The position numbers and the translations under genes are program-made. Positions 1 to 12,431 of a stretch of DNA of 64,000 nt are shown one piece after another (the stretch's first letter is position 1; every line of letters begins with the position of its first letter). A model generated the notes under the pieces. It saw only the letters and a program-made list of their open reading frames with translations. It was not told the DNA's origin and did no database searches. Source of the stretch: Bedellia somnulentella (Eukaryota; Arthropoda; Insecta; Lepidoptera; Bedelliidae); the NCBI GenBank assembly GCA_963576735.1, contig OY755178.1:5456001-5520000 (forward strand), written 5' to 3'.

Positions 1-1030
1 CTGTACATTAACTAATAAAGGCGGTGGTTGATGGCCGAAACGTTAACATATCATTCTATACATAGGAATATCCTGTTCTTTTCTGCATTTCTCTGTCTCT
101 TTCCATTCTTTTCATTAAATATTGTATATGAGTTTATTTATTCCTAACTAAAGATGAAGAAAGCATGTGCAATCACAGGATAAAATTTAAGTATTAATAA
201 TTTGTGTTTAATTAATATATTTATTTGTTGGCCTAGACTTTACAATTAATTACTAAGATCTTTTAGCAAATTGAATCTACAAACAAACATATGAATCATA
301 AATTTTAATGAAACATATGTTAATCTTATACTTTCAACCCATATCGGAGTGGGCATGGTGGTGGTGTGACAACCATATCTGAAGCATATTTTTTTCAGGA
401 GTAGAAAACACGGTTCAATTTTTGTATGAACGAATATTTAACAAAACTAAACACAAATAAATATGGTTTAGAACCTGCTCGTTTGTAAAATAACTAAAGT
501 CTTTCTTATTGAAATCCTCACTGCAAAATGTTTCAAACGATTAAAGGGAACTTGTTTTGCGGGAAACAATTTACTTTTTAGTACGTCTTCTTTCTAGTTT
601 GTTTATAATTCGAGTTAAACAAAATTGCTTCTCCTACCCACCATAGAAAACATAGGTACAGTTGTTTATGTGAAACTTCACAACATACTAGGTCAATAGC
701 GTGAGGTGATGAAAGTATTAGATGAAAACGCCTAGATAATGTGCTGTGTTTATTTCTAAAAATAATATAAATTCATCTGCTTAGTATACGCTCATCAACA
801 AAGCTGTTTGAATTAGTTCGTAACATTTTTTTGAAAACGTCTTTATTTCTTAACCAAACCGCCTACGAGAGGCGTGTCAAAATACATAATTAGATGAAAC
901 AAGCGTTTATTTATAACTTTGATATAGGATAGTGATTCTGGTACGCTAAAAAAATATTAGATTCATCATTGGGATTTATTTTGTAAATCTATTGCTTATA
1001 CTATCGCCATTTCGTTTTTTTCTATGTTAC
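1..1030. other. AT-rich stretch without recognised features
   Basis: Read on both strands: only short open frames, no splice-framed protein similarity, no clear repeat of the families listed here. Confidence 0.5.
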
Positions 1031-1175
1031 TTACTTATACTCACGCCCATTATTCCCATTGGGGTAGGAAGAGACTATCGATCGCCACTTAGTACGATCT
1101 TGAAAAATCTCTCTTGCTTCCCTTACATTCGTTATTCTTCTCATACATGCTCTTTTATTCTTCTCACTTCATAAA
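1031..1175 (-). mobile_element. RTE-like LINE 3'-end fragment
   Basis: Minus-strand copy of the LINE terminus: basic C-terminal peptide of the RT protein (KRACM-type and REI/CxDRT-type residues in eroded form), then the terminal CTACCCCAATGGG and GCGTGAGTA near 1031. 5'-truncated, no TATG tail. Confidence 0.7.
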
Positions 1176-1227
1176 AGCCTTTAAAAGTACGTTTTCTATC
1201 TGATCTAGCAACGTTTACTATGTTACA

Positions 1228-1374
1228 TACAACATAACATAACATAACATAAACGTTCACGCCGAATATCCCCGATGGGGTTGGCAGAGGTTCTAATACT
1301 TCTGAACATCACGTGACTTTGTCACCTGGTGTTCAGAGTACCCACGTTTTTCATGGACAGTGTACTCATATGTG
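1228..1374 (-). mobile_element. SINE B fragment (3' part)
   Basis: Begins with a repeated CATAA tail at 1228-1252 and the inverted terminus GTTCACGCCGAATATCCCCG, then the body up to the ACAGTGTACTCA region. The tRNA-like head is missing. Confidence 0.75.
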
Positions 1375-2370
1375 TATGTTACAAAAAAGTAATAAAATAA
1401 TTAGACCATATATATCTTCACATTTAGAATAATAATTGATAGTAAAACAAGTATATTCATAACCAACACAAATAATATAAAATATCAAAGCACATTTCAA
1501 TCAATGTCAACAGCTATTCTTGAGGTCTCCTTTATTATTTTTACTGTTGCAAGTCTAACAGCCTTCTTTTGTCTTCTCAGAAAATTTCGCCACGTGTTTA
1601 GTTTACTTTCAGGGACACCTACTCACAGCGTCTGTTACGGTAACTTAATAGCCATTGTTCAAGTAAAACTAGCTTTTGTTCCCCAAAGGCTTTCAGCTAG
1701 TGAGCAGTGAACAATGTAACGTAACTCCACGTCACAGCTTCGGATAATGGTATAATTCGGTCTATGATTTATCTACGATGTGCGTGTGTGACTCACTTTT
1801 TACGAACTCCCAATACTTATAGTTTGAGTAATTGTACCCAACTAGGGGTCTCCGGGGAAACAGTAAAGTTAATAAAAGTATCATGGTACGATCTTTTTTT
1901 TCACGACTTAACGAAAGTTAAGGCCAATGTATAAGCAAAAAATTATCGCTCCATTGCATTGGTAACGTAGAAATGTATACTAACGAATAATCATGAACGC
2001 TAAGGCTGTATGGACATTCTCGTACAAGTAAACAGAAGAAAATTCTGTTTTCATCACTTTTACTTCTAAAAAACTGAATCGAATTTAGGCATATAAATCC
2101 GCTTGTAGCTAAATTATGTTTGCTGTTAATCATGATTGATGAACTTGTGCATCTTCTCGTTTTCTTAATTTAACTTTTTGGTAGTAAGTAGACAAAATAA
2201 TACATATAGTTATCCATACGTATTCATAAAGCATTGATAAACGCAAATGAAGATCGGCATCAGTTTGACGAAAGATAATTTCTGCCTACACCAAAATGGC
2301 GTGATTGTAAATATATAAACTTGCATAAGATAAAATTCAATATTACTATTAATGCTATTTTTCAATTGCG
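1375..2370. other. No gene recognised
   Basis: AT-rich; a short LINE-tail echo (CTGCCTACACCAAAATGGCG) lies near 2282-2302. The 68- and 71-residue open frames show no family features. Confidence 0.45.
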
Positions 2371-2374
2371 ATGA

Positions 2375-2480
2375 CTACATTGGTAGAAATATTAGAAGAG
2401 CGCGTATGAGAAGAATAATAAATTCGAGTGATGCTAGAGAGATTTGTCAGGATTCTGTACGATATCAAAATTATGATTGC
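2375..2480 (+). mobile_element. RTE-like LINE C-terminal fragment
   Basis: About 100 nt resembling the last coding part of the RTE-like LINE (MRRIINSSDAREICQD-like reading), degraded before the terminus. Confidence 0.55.
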
Positions 2481-2529
2481 TTATCGAAAAAAAAGTGTTA
2501 ATATACTATGCAGCCACATACATATTTGA

Positions 2530-2775
2530 CGAAAGCCGTGGCCGATTGGATAGATGACTAGCTTCACGGTCCGGAGGTTGCGAGTTCGATCCCCGCTGAG
2601 GGCATCATTTATGTGATGAGCATAAATACATGATTGTTTCTTGTCTTGGGTGTTATTTATATGAGAATTATATAATATTAAATATATAGTTGAGTTAGTA
2701 TCCCATAATCCAAATCTTACTTAGTTTGGGGCTAACTTAATCTGTGTATAATGTGTCCGTATATATTATTAATCC
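2530..2775 (+). mobile_element. SINE C, near full length
   Basis: tRNA-derived head with an A-box-like part (GTGGCCGATTGGATAGATGA) and B box (GAGTTCGATCCCCGC), then a body ending GGGGCTAACTTAATCTGTG. It carries the uninterrupted junction TATAATATTAAAT, which serves as the empty-site reference for the Helitron at 29795. Confidence 0.85.
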
Positions 2776-3300
2776 ATTAATATACAGAAGACAAAAGTTG
2801 TCTGAACACGATTTGCAAAGTCACCTGATGTTAAAAAAAAACTACTTACTTAATTGTAGTAGCTAGAGTTAGAGCTACTATAGCTTAATTTAAAACATAG
2901 GGTAAAGCAAATCACAGTCGAGATAGCAATAATTTGATCAAAATATGGATTTGTATTGATACAGATTAAATAGTACTGATAACGGTGATACCCAATTCAC
3001 AATGATAAAACTTAAACAATACGAACTTTTAGATAAGATTAAAATCACACAACGTTCAGATATATTTATTGAGGACTAATGGTATCGTTAAGCTAAAACT
3101 ATAGATACTGTATATTAAAACAAAAGAAGAAAGAGCCTTTATTTTATATTTTAAAAATCTTGAAACCGTGATACCTCAGCGAGTTGAACACAACACAAAA
3201 ATAAAGTATCGTTGGATAAGAGTCTCCAACCACATCTCCCAAAAATGAATTATAAGACCCCCTTCAGTCACTCCAAATGACTGCGGTAAGATAGACATTA
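2776..3300. other. No gene; short family A echo
   Basis: AT-rich. About 3223-3260 (TCTCCAACCACATCTCCCAA) is a scrap of inverted family A; nothing else supported. Confidence 0.4.
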
Positions 3301-3308
3301 TATTTCAA

Positions 3309-3842
3309 TGTTACATCCTCAAGATTTAAGAATACCATGTAGTTCGATCCAGGATACACTGCATGGTCACACCATTTTAGAGTGAAGAATTGTGATTTTC
3401 ATAATTGCTCCGTTCAAAATTCATAGTAATATCATACATAGTTACATATTCTTAAATCTTGAGGGTGTAAATTGAAATATAATTTATAGTTAAAAGAACT
3501 TACCTAAGTGAATTTCTACCAAAATTATATGAAATGTTACATCCGAAGAGATTTAATACCCACCCTAACCCGTAGAAAGGTAAACTTATCTAACCCCTCA
3601 GTTGCAAATTCAGAGCTTAGATATCTCTAAAATAAATAAAGGGCCGAGCAAAGGAACGGGACTGGAGCACGAGAGACCGAATTTTGAACGGAACAATTAT
3701 GAAAATCACAATTCATCCCTCTAAAATGGTGTGACCATGCAGTGTATCCTGAATCGGACTACACGGTATTCTTAAATCTTGAGTATGTAACATTTCATAT
3801 AATATTGGTAGAAATTCACTTAGGTAAGTTCTTTTAACCATA
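3309..3842. repeat. Compound inverted-repeat (foldback) element
   Basis: Two interlocked inverted pairs: 3309-3420 against 3681-3791 (about 110 nt) and 3485-3540 against 3786-3842 (about 56 nt). The outer arm TTCTTAAATCTTGAG also recurs directly at 3448. No coding capacity. Probably a non-autonomous DNA or foldback transposon with rearranged arms; superfamily not assignable. Confidence 0.65.
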
Positions 3843-3957
3843 AGGAAATGTTATTTAATTGATAGGATTTACTAATTAATCTCATATTTGGGAGTTTCTA
3901 AAAAATCTCTAGGAGAATATAATCATAATAATATACCTTAAGATAAGATGGTAATAT

Positions 3958-4184
3958 TATTAGAGGACGACCACGGAGAACACACTTGGACCAAATTGAG
4001 AGTGTGCTCGAAAAGGATGGCGTCCGAAGTATGAAGAATAAAAGAGCATGTATGAACAGATTGATGGACGTAAACGAAGCTAGAGAGGTTTGTCAGGATC
4101 GTACGAAGTGGAGATCAATAGTCTCTGCCTACCCCAATGGGAACTAATGGCGTGAGTATTTGTATGTATGTATGTATGTATCAT
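3958..4184 (+). mobile_element. RTE-like LINE 3' end with TATG tail
   Basis: C-terminal reading in one frame contains GRPR, HLDQIESVLEKDG, KRACMNRLMDVNEARE and CQDRTKW, then SAYPNGN before the stop. Noncoding terminus CTGCCTACCCCAATGGGAAC and GCGTGAGTATT precede (TATG)n at 4161-4184. 5'-truncated; the cleanest terminus in the window. Confidence 0.82.
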
Positions 4185-5028
4185 GGATTCGGATACCATT
4201 TTTGTGCTACATTTTGGTCCATCGCTATTTCCGTATCCAACAAAAATAGAAAATAAAAGCTTCGCGGTTCTATTATTCCTGATCAAAGAGAGTGTCCTAT
4301 TTACAAGAAGTGAGATCAAATATTACCTTGGTTATTGGGCTCATCATATCTCTGGTATATTGCCAATAACAAGTTGTGGTGATTATAATTTATTTATTAA
4401 ACTTGTTGACTTTTAGTATGGCTATATTTTTACACTTTTGGATATGTGGGAGTCATGTTAGAGCGCACACTACTGCGGACTCAAACGCACATAGCAGCGT
4501 CTCACTCATATTCCTACAAAAATAATTAATACAAGAGCATTAATGTAGTTCTAGAAAAAAGTCTGTCTTTTCAAATAAAAGACAAAACTGGAACTGTGGT
4601 GATTTACTTGTCAACATATAATAGATTCGAAGTTAGTGTAGACGTATTAAAAAATACTACTTCTTTATTTCTGAGGTAAGAATTTATTTTACTCCATAAG
4701 ATACCAAAACACTTACACAAATTTACTTCTTAACAAGAAGTAAAATATATATTTTATGAGAGACTTAAACGTGAAATAAAAAAATATAATCTAAACTAGA
4801 CGCAAAAGCTACACTACAATACATTAGAATATAATTAAAAGTTTTATTTAAATTTACAAAAACATACTCAATACAAAAGTCTACTTATACTTATCGCTAC
4901 AAAATTGCTGAAATTGACAAAATAAGTAACCCATATTATTTCTCAGCAGCAATATATAATGTTATGTAACTAATTATTGATCGATATTTAATAATAATTG
5001 ATGGGTCTCCAAACATACTCAATTAGTA
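4185..5028. other. No gene recognised
   Basis: AT-rich; the 82-residue open frame at 4168-4416 begins inside the LINE tail and has no recognisable domain. Confidence 0.45.
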
Positions 5029-5276
5029 TATACATACATACATATACTCACGGCTATAAATCCCTAAAAGGGGTAGCCAGAGCTGAGAAATTAGAAATTC
5101 CTCAGCCTCTTTTGGAAGTTGAGTGGGGAAAAGATGGTAGAAAAAAGGTTGTTGGTAATGGGTCTCCAACCGCATCGCCCAGAAATCCCTTAAAATGCCC
5201 CAAGTCCGTTAAGCGCCTCTTACGTACACCCACCGGAAGAAATGGGGTAGTGCTATTATAATACGACACTACGCAG
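5029..5276 (-). mobile_element. Family A SINE-like copy, subfamily A2
   Basis: Starts with inverted TATG tail (TACATACATA) and ACTCACGGCTATAAATCCC; carries the A2-diagnostic GTACACCCACCGGAAGAAA block and ends in the inverted head at 5276. An antisense 87-residue open frame runs through it. Confidence 0.85.
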
Positions 5277-5365
5277 CTCAATAGTATGTAGCAAAAACCA
5301 TCTAAAAGCACAAAACACCAAGTCAACCCATACGAAGAGATAGGAGCTATTTTATGCTACCACAC

Positions 5366-5595
5366 AGCTTCGACCTTATGCTTGAATTTCTTTCCGTGGG
5401 TGATCGTCAGAGGCGTATAAGGGTATTGGGAGCTTTGAACTGATTTTTTTGGCGATGCGGTTGGAGTTCTGTCACCTTTGTTTTACAACCTTTTTCTTAC
5501 TTAACTTGCGAAAATGGATGAAAATTTCCTTATGCTAATGCTCTGGCAACTCCTTTTGGGAGTTATAGCCGTGAATAGATGTATGTTTTGTATGT
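5366..5595 (+). mobile_element. Family A copy, diverged
   Basis: Full-length but eroded, opposite in orientation to the copy 90 bp upstream: GGGCGATGCGG-like core, CTCTGGCAACTCC, GCCGTGAATAGATGTATG end. Confidence 0.7.
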
Positions 5596-5744
5596 TGCGG
5601 TTTTAAATCTAAGTTGCGAATGATTCGACTTTAAGGATCATTTATTCATGTCAATTACTAAACACAATACGCTTTTGAGACATTGTTATTATAATATCGC
5701 ATTTTTTAGAATTTATATTGCTTATAAAACTACATAAATCGTAA

Positions 5745-5925
5745 GCGGAGGACACATTTGTACCGAATATATAGTGTGCTCAAAAAGGCAGACGTCCGAA
5801 GTAGGAAGAATAAAAGAGCATGTATGAAAACATTGATGAATGTGAATGAAGCTTGAGAGGTTTGCCAGGATCGTACAAAATGGCGATCGCTAGTCTTTGC
5901 CTACCCCAATGGGATCTAACTAGCT
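5745..5925 (+). mobile_element. RTE-like LINE 3' fragment
   Basis: Same C-terminal reading as the 3958 copy but with an in-frame stop (GAAGCTTGAGAGG) and terminal CCCCAATGGGATCTAA; tail lost. Confidence 0.7.
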
Positions 5926-6384
5926 AATATTTAAAGAAAATTGTTCAGCCTACACATAAGAATGAAAAAAATATACCATGTTTTGGGCATCAATGGTTTT
6001 TTGACACAGCTAATTCATTAAAATTTGATCAAACTCTTTCAACAAGTTACTTTATTAAAGGGCTTTGCCCATTTCAACTATAATCAGGAAAATTACATTT
6101 TATTTACACAAGGATTGAGGAGATAAAAGGTTTATTTTCATCTTTATTGCTCAATTAAAAGAGCAACAAATGAAAGCTTCAACAAAGATTTACATAATTT
6201 ATGGAACATTTAGGTTATTTTTAGTTTCACTCGTTTTATTTTAACATACACAAATTTAGAAGCATGCAGCACAAAGCTTAATTTGACAAGCTTTTATGTT
6301 TTATAATATTTAAATTTTATAAAAAAAAACATTCGTCAATTGATATAAAAACGACAAATTACCATCGATTAAGTCGTTAGACAC

Positions 6385-6455
6385 AACCGTGATAGCTCAA
6401 TGGGAAAAACAACCGCCTATCATGCAGAGAGGCGTGGGTTCAAATACCGAGTAGA
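6385..6455 (+). mobile_element. SINE B tRNA-like head
   Basis: Isolated head: ACCGTGATAGCTCAATGGG (A-box region) and GTGGGTTCAAATACC (B-box region). The body is absent. Not a functional tRNA; the cloverleaf does not close. Confidence 0.6.
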
Positions 6456-6857
6456 GTAATACCAATAATAGTCTTTTCTATATTAATCTGCCTGGTAAGT
6501 TTATCATGGTTATTAACTGGTAGGACCACTTTTAAGCGTAAGCTTAAAAAGTACCTACTAGCCCTTCAAAACCCGCTTAACAAGGCTCCTTAGAGAAATT
6601 TTCTCATAGAATTCTATCCTAACCAATCCTGTTCTCAATTTTCTGTGTTTTATAATTAATGTATAAGTAAAAATAATATTTAATATATATCGAATATTTT
6701 GTTTATATATTTATACTTTAGAATGTAATAGTAATGTACCAATAATGTATAAAATTTTTCTGTCCTTTTTTACAACATTTATGAGCTATATATTTATATC
6801 GACTGTTATAAATATATATAAATATAATCCGCTTGTGTGACTCTCGTGTTGTCACTG
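6456..6857. other. No gene; AT-rich
   Basis: A short inverted element, CTTTTAAGCGTAAGCTTAAAAAG-type palindrome, centres near 6540. Nothing else recognised. Confidence 0.4.
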
Positions 6858-6965
6858 GTGATGGCGCTGACTGAAAATCAGTGCTGTGAGGTCAAACCTC
6901 GCAGCTTTTGCTGAGTCAGTGCCCTTTCGCTGCAAAAGGGCGTAAAGTTTTAACATTATTGTTTA
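6858..6965 (+). repeat. Non-LTR 3'-end fragment, family E
   Basis: Contains GACTGAAAATCAGTGCTGTG and GCTGAGTCAGTGCCC; the same order recurs at 19036-19240, where it ends AATAAATGTTTTATC with an ATCT tail. That ending suggests the 3' UTR of a LINE; clade not assigned. Confidence 0.5.
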
Positions 6966-7128
6966 GTTCCGTTTAATTTTATAATGATCTCTGTTTTTTT
7001 TCTATTATTTTGTTTTCTATTGTCACTGTTCACAGGTTTGTTTACATTGTTTTTAACTTTTCCTTTTAAATGCTTTTGATTTATTTTAAATTTATTTTTC
7101 TTTTGTTTTAAGTTTTATATAATATTTT

Positions 7129-7374
7129 GCCGTGTAGTGCCGGCTTAGAATGTCGCTACCCCTTTCCACCCACGGGTGTCGTAAGAGACGACTAAGGGTA
7201 TTGGGGCTTTTTATTGGATTTTTGGGCGATGCGGTTGGAGACCCATCACTAAAAACCTTAATTTTTACCATCTTTTCCCCACTCAACTTCCAAAAGTGGC
7301 TGAGGAATTTATAATTCCTTAGCTCTGGATACCCCTTCTAGGGAAATATAGCCGTGAGTATGTATGTATGTATG
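7129..7374 (+). mobile_element. Family A copy, subfamily A1, full length
   Basis: Head GCCGTGTAGTGCCGGCTTAG; A1 block CCCACGGGTGTCGTAAGAG; core GGGCGATGCGGTTGGAGACC; end GCCGTGAGTATGTATGTATG. Nearly consensus. Confidence 0.88.
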
Positions 7375-7444
7375 TTTTATATATTTTTTTAAGCTATATT
7401 TTTTGTGTTGTGTTTTATTCTATTCTATTCTAACGGTACAGCAG

Positions 7445-7655
7445 AAAATTATGAAGAAACCCACGTCGCTAAGATGTACTAAAGTTTACGCTCAAAACGC
7501 GGCGATAGGCCTGCCCCCTACCACGTGCGTATACTGAGTAAGCAAAACTTGAATACCCTAAACAGCTGGTGAATTTATTAATATCACGCGATGTTCAGAA
7601 GTATTTTTACTTGTGCCACACCTTCGGGGATATACGGCGTGAACGTTTGAGTTGA
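7445..7655 (+). mobile_element. SINE B fragment (3' half)
   Basis: Sense copy: GGCGATAGGCCTGCCCC, then degenerate central part, ACCTTCGGGGATATACGGCG and GTGAACGTTT terminus. Head missing. Confidence 0.7.
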
Positions 7656-7756
7656 GCCTTCCAGTAAGTTGTTTGACAATTTCACATGGTACAATGCACA
7701 CAGTACAGTACGATTTGGGTTCAGAAATGTGAAGAGTTTTCACTATCCGATAAAGG

Positions 7757-8035
7757 TTTTAAATGCCAATTGAGCTACCGTGTCAATGGCTGCTAGTGCG
7801 AAATTTTTCTATCCTTTGTTTCTTTTACACTCTTTTAAGTAGTGTTTGAGTTCCCTACCTCCTTTTTCTTTCCTACGTTTATTCTTTATTTATTAGTAAT
7901 AATCCCCACATAAGGTTTTCATGAACAAAAACATTCAAGTTATGTGATAGTTAGGCGTTCTCAACATTTGCATTCTATCTGAAAAGGTAGACAAGTGGCC
8001 TTTCGAATTTGTAAAAAATTCGGAGGTAGGGAACA
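7757..8035. mobile_element. SINE D composite with inverted 5' part
   Basis: 7757-7830 is the inverted tRNA-like head (GAGCTACCGTGTCAATGGC); 7880-8035 is the body in sense (ATTATTAGTAATAATCCCC-like core, GTGATAGTTAGGCGTT, CTGAAAAGGTAGACAAGTGG). The same inverted arrangement occurs at 41298-41756. Confidence 0.6.
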
Positions 8036-9887
8036 TATATTCATCTGAATGAGACAATTTCAAAACCAATTACCTAGGTAGAGATGAATTCCATTATTTA
8101 TCCGGGCTCGGATTCTTTGAGATGGGTTGAAGTGAATCGGTAAAAGAGATAGAACCAATGTGGATCATGAAATTGTGGCGTGATGGATGGCTGCTAATAC
8201 TTTGTGATGGTACGATATCGGAATGGAAAAAAAAAAGTCAGTTGCCGGTAAAATATTAATTTCAATTAATTTTATTTGCATCTTACAAGGTGATAGGATG
8301 TTACAAATTGTAAAAAAATAATAAAAGTACATGTGAAATACAAATGGAACAGATTGAATAATGGGTTTGCTTCAGAGTATTTTTCTGAACCTATGGGGCA
8401 GGGAATGTATTCCGCTTTGAATTAATTTATAGTTCTTTTTTGTATCGGTATATTTATAAAGAGTTGCTATGGAATCAATATTGTTTCATATGACAAACAT
8501 ACTTTAAATAAAGAGAGTGAAAAAATAATTAAAAATCAAAGACTGCGGCCGATAAAATCAAAAAGTTTTATTTTTATTGCAGGTGCACGAAATAAAATAA
8601 AATTTAAGAAAATAAATTTATTAACAAATAATTGAAACCTTGAAAAGTTTAGTCAAGATGCCACAAAGGGATACATGTATGTATCTGATTTAAATATTAA
8701 TACTCCATCTCTTCTTGTTGGTGTTTTACGAAGCAGCGAAGAATTTGCAAATAATGAGCTACGAGCGAGATCAGTTTATTAGGAAATTATGCACAACTTT
8801 CATATGGCAATAGAATTTTGAAATATTAAATATTAAACTTAACTTACAAGTTTTTGTAGAAACTGTATTCAACAAAAAAGGCTCAGGGTGCGCCTTAACG
8901 ATTGATAAACGATATTCTTAGCAACCAAACACTAATGAGGCAGCTTTTTTCACCAAACTTTTGATATTCTTGCCAAAAGTTTCTCTTTTTTTTCAGCAAT
9001 AATTAAGATATATATATAGGTAGCCAGGATGTATGGGTGAATATTTTTTGCCATTGATAGTCACTCTTATCTATCTAGTAATTTAAAGACGAGTTTCCTC
9101 ACGAAATGTTAATTAATGTAATAATCACTGCCCTTTATTGGATACAAAATATCTGCGGAAGCAAGGTACTTATTAAGATTTGTGTGTCTTCTTGTAATGT
9201 GACTTAATAACCAATTTGTGGCATGATTCGCTGAGAGAATCAGGGAATACAGATAGTAATTAAATAACAGAACAGCAAACAGTTTTTGACCTGTTTTTTA
9301 TAAGTTTTTCATGGGTCCATATTGGCTCACATAAAATTCTAAATCATATTTGTCGTCTTACTAACGCGATTTGTGTTCATAATAATCACTATTCATAATT
9401 TTATTTTTCATACTTTATTTATTTATACATTTTTAATACTACAAACGGAATTCATAACAGTTAGTATTAATAATTTTTGTATTAATACTGTTAAAACCAA
9501 GAATCTTTTTAAAACTTTATTTTTATTTAAGATCGTTTTTCTTCATAACATTCAATGGTCATATTATTTTTATTAATAATATCGTTACTTCGATAAACAA
9601 GCAAGCATGCATGAAAATTGTAATGAATCATGCATTTTATTCATAGTCTAACCTAACCTAACATAACTAAATGTGACCTAACTTTTCTTTGCCTGCGACC
9701 CACCCAAGCAGGGGGTGCAACCCCCCTGCACCCCCTTTACATGCAACCAAGCAAGCAAACATGCAAACAAGCAAGCAAATATAGACAAAAACACATATAA
9801 TTGATAATATTGTTTAAAGTATAAAACTAAAAATCATTTATGAATATCATCGTTATTTATTGTGGTGTTAATAATTAATTAATTTAA
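8036..9887. other. Long AT-rich stretch, no gene
   Basis: No coding exon recognised on either strand. A C-rich foldback (AGCAGGGGGTGCAACCCCCC) at ~9700-9740 and CAAG/CATG-rich simple sequence to 9780 are the only structures. Confidence 0.45.
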
Positions 9888-10052
9888 CAGGTGTCCGCAG
9901 TATGAAGAATAAAAGAGCATGTATGAAAAGATTGATGGATGTAAACGAAGCCAGAGAGGTTTGCCAGGATCGTACAAGGTGGCGATCGATAGTCTCTGCC
10001 TACCCCAATGGGAACTAACGGCATGAGAATATGTATGTATATGTATGTATGT
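9888..10052 (+). mobile_element. RTE-like LINE 3' end with TATG tail
   Basis: Last ~40 codons of the RT protein (KRACMKRLMDVNEAREVCQD reading) followed by CTGCCTACCCCAATGGGAAC, GGCATGAGAATATG and a short tail. Confidence 0.78.
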
Positions 10053-11288
10053 TATTGAAATTATTATATTGTCATTAATTAGTATAAACAAATATATTAA
10101 AACAAATATTATAAAATACAAAGTGTATAAAAAGTGATATTATGAATTTCGATGATTATATTTTTCAATGGTTATAACTGGATTTTTTTATGAAGACTAA
10201 TCATTTTGATTTTAAATGATATGTGAAATATTTTCGGACCTCCGATGATAGGAGTTAAAAACTTATGTAAGAAAAAGCGCTCCCGTTTTTTTATGAAAAT
10301 GAAAATCAATGTACTTTATCATCTAATTATGACTTTATCACATTGACTTTCCATTACTTTTGAACAAAATGTGCATATGGTAATATCTAAAAAATAAAAA
10401 AGACATAATATTAAATAAAATCTTATACTTCAAGCAAACACGTAAATTATTACTTAATTTATACAAACCTCTGTCTTCCCAGAATCTCATGAAACACGAA
10501 GTTAATTACAATATCATAAATGTTTAATTACGCCAGCCACCATCACAATTTCCGCAAAACACAGTAATAGTAATTCTACATAATTTTCAAATAAACACAG
10601 TATAATAAAACGATATGAGAAACACTGTTTATTAGAGCGTATTTCTGATACAAACACAAATCGTAATATTTCGGAGCAAGGAACGCAAAGCAGCTATTTC
10701 TGGGAAAGCTCGCGATCGACTGCCGAATGCAGTGTTGCCATGGTCACGGAAAGATAACTGCGTACGGTGTGAAAGTTCCCCTATGAAACGTCTTTTGTTT
10801 CTACATTTTTCTGAATACTTCAGTTATTTGCAGTATTTCGTTGTTATTGATGGAGCGACTTTTAGTCAATGAATTAAATCTGCAGGAAGTATCACCAAAT
10901 ATTTATATAATATTAAGTTTCTGGCAGTCTTTTGAAAATGATAGGTTACATATTTTTGAGTTTTTATTTTATTCAGCTAAAACATCTGAAACCCAAGATT
11001 TTGAATTTTATTAAAATGTCACAAAAAATACCCAAAATGGTTAGAAATAATCCGAATATCGGCATAAAAATAGCTCTGTTAACTCGATCCATGCAGCTTT
11101 CCTGAAAAAGCTCATCGTCTCGTCATTTGTTTTAACGCGTGTCGTAAGAATAATGATAAAACAACGCCTCTGTGAAATCTGATTTGATTCGGCTATTAAC
11201 TTGTCTTATTTGTTGATAAATGTTGCAATATTTGTTGTTAGCTTATGGTAAGAATGAAAAAGTTGGTTTATTCTGTGGTTGGTTTATT
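10053..11288. other. No gene recognised
   Basis: AT-rich with a slightly GC-richer patch (10680-10800) that has no open frame of note. No repeat family recognised. Confidence 0.45.
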
Positions 11289-11458
11289 GCCGTGAAGTGC
11301 CGGCTTAGAATCTTACTACCCTTTTCTACTCAAGAACGTAGTGGGAGGTGACTAGGGGTGTGGGGCTTTTTTGAGTGGTTTTTGGGCAATGCTGTTGGAG
11401 ACCCATAACCAACGATACTTTTTTTCTACCATCTTCTCCCCTATCAGCTTCCAGATGT
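11289..11458 (+). mobile_element. Family A copy, 3'-truncated
   Basis: Head GCCGTGAAGTGCCGGCTTAG to the CATCTTCTCCCC block; the last ~75 nt and the tail are missing. Confidence 0.75.
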
Positions 11459-11944
11459 GTCTTTAGCTCAGAAAATGACTCAGTCATAAAATCTACTAAA
11501 AGTCGTAACATTTAAGTGATGATCAGTAATTAGCTTTTTGTTTTTTGTTGTTAATTATTCTTTAATATAATGAATTAAATGTACATACATTTTCTCACGC
11601 TTCTAGCTCATATTGAGGTCGGCAGAGTTTATCTGATTTCAATTTTTTAAACATATGAATGAAATACAAATTGCAACATTTGGTTATCAAATTCTTAGGA
11701 ATCGGTCTACATTCCAATGAATATTGAACCGGTATCAGTAGTAGTTGTAAATGCTTTTACGTCTTGTATTTACTCCTGAATTGTTAAAACAAAACACTTA
11801 TTTGTCAATTTTATCACAACTGTTTTTTTATGTTTAATGACATCTAAATTAAGAGGCAAGAGATGTTCTACAAACTTTTTGGTTCTTACGTTTATTATGA
11901 GTACGTATTTTATAATATTGATGCTCGTTTCTAAACTCAATAAC

Positions 11945-12430
11945 TCAAATGTTTACGCCACATATAGCCGTGCATGCTATGGCAGAGGTACTAAAACTTG
12001 TGAACATCACGTAACATTTTCACCCGGTGTTAAGAGTACCCACGTTTTACTTGGACAGTGTACTGACGTTATGGATACAAGCCGTTCGCCATCTGGTAAG
12101 AATACACTGTCACATGGCTAATCATCTGATTGTCACTTAGGGCCAGTTTTTTGATCCGGAGTTAAAAATATAACCATTTGTTACATTGACGTGACATTGA
12201 CTATAGTTAAATGTCTAACCAGTAGTCAAATCGTAAATCCATTTTGGTTCGATATTTGACATTAGTTACTCTAACCACGGGTCAAAAAATGCATTTGGCT
12301 GATATTTAACTAATAGTTACGATTTTTAACAAATGGTTGAGTTAACCACGGATCAAAAAACTGGCCCTTAGTCACTTGGGTTTCCTCTCTATGTTTTCCC
12401 CCATCGCTAACAACCATGGAAAATTAACCA
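11945..12430 (-). mobile_element. SINE B copy split by a MITE
   Basis: 3' part 11945-12136 and 5' part 12371-12430 of one minus-oriented SINE B, interrupted by the MITE at 12140-12367. Continuity is shown by the order CACTGTCACATGGCTAA, then TGGGTTTCCTC, then AACCATGG-AAATTAACCACAC. Head absent. Confidence 0.78.
12140..12367. mobile_element. MITE, PIF/Harbinger-like, 228 bp
   Basis: Terminal inverted repeats of at least 19 bp (GGGCCAGTTTTTTGATCCG and its complement) flanked by TTA at 12137-12139 and 12368-12370. TWA duplications are typical of PIF/Harbinger. No coding capacity. Confidence 0.85.
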
Positions 12431-12431
12431 C

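Noticed and set aside
4168..4416. 82-residue protein-coding gene
   Set aside because: Begins in the TATG tail of a LINE fragment, no domain, no splice or codon support.
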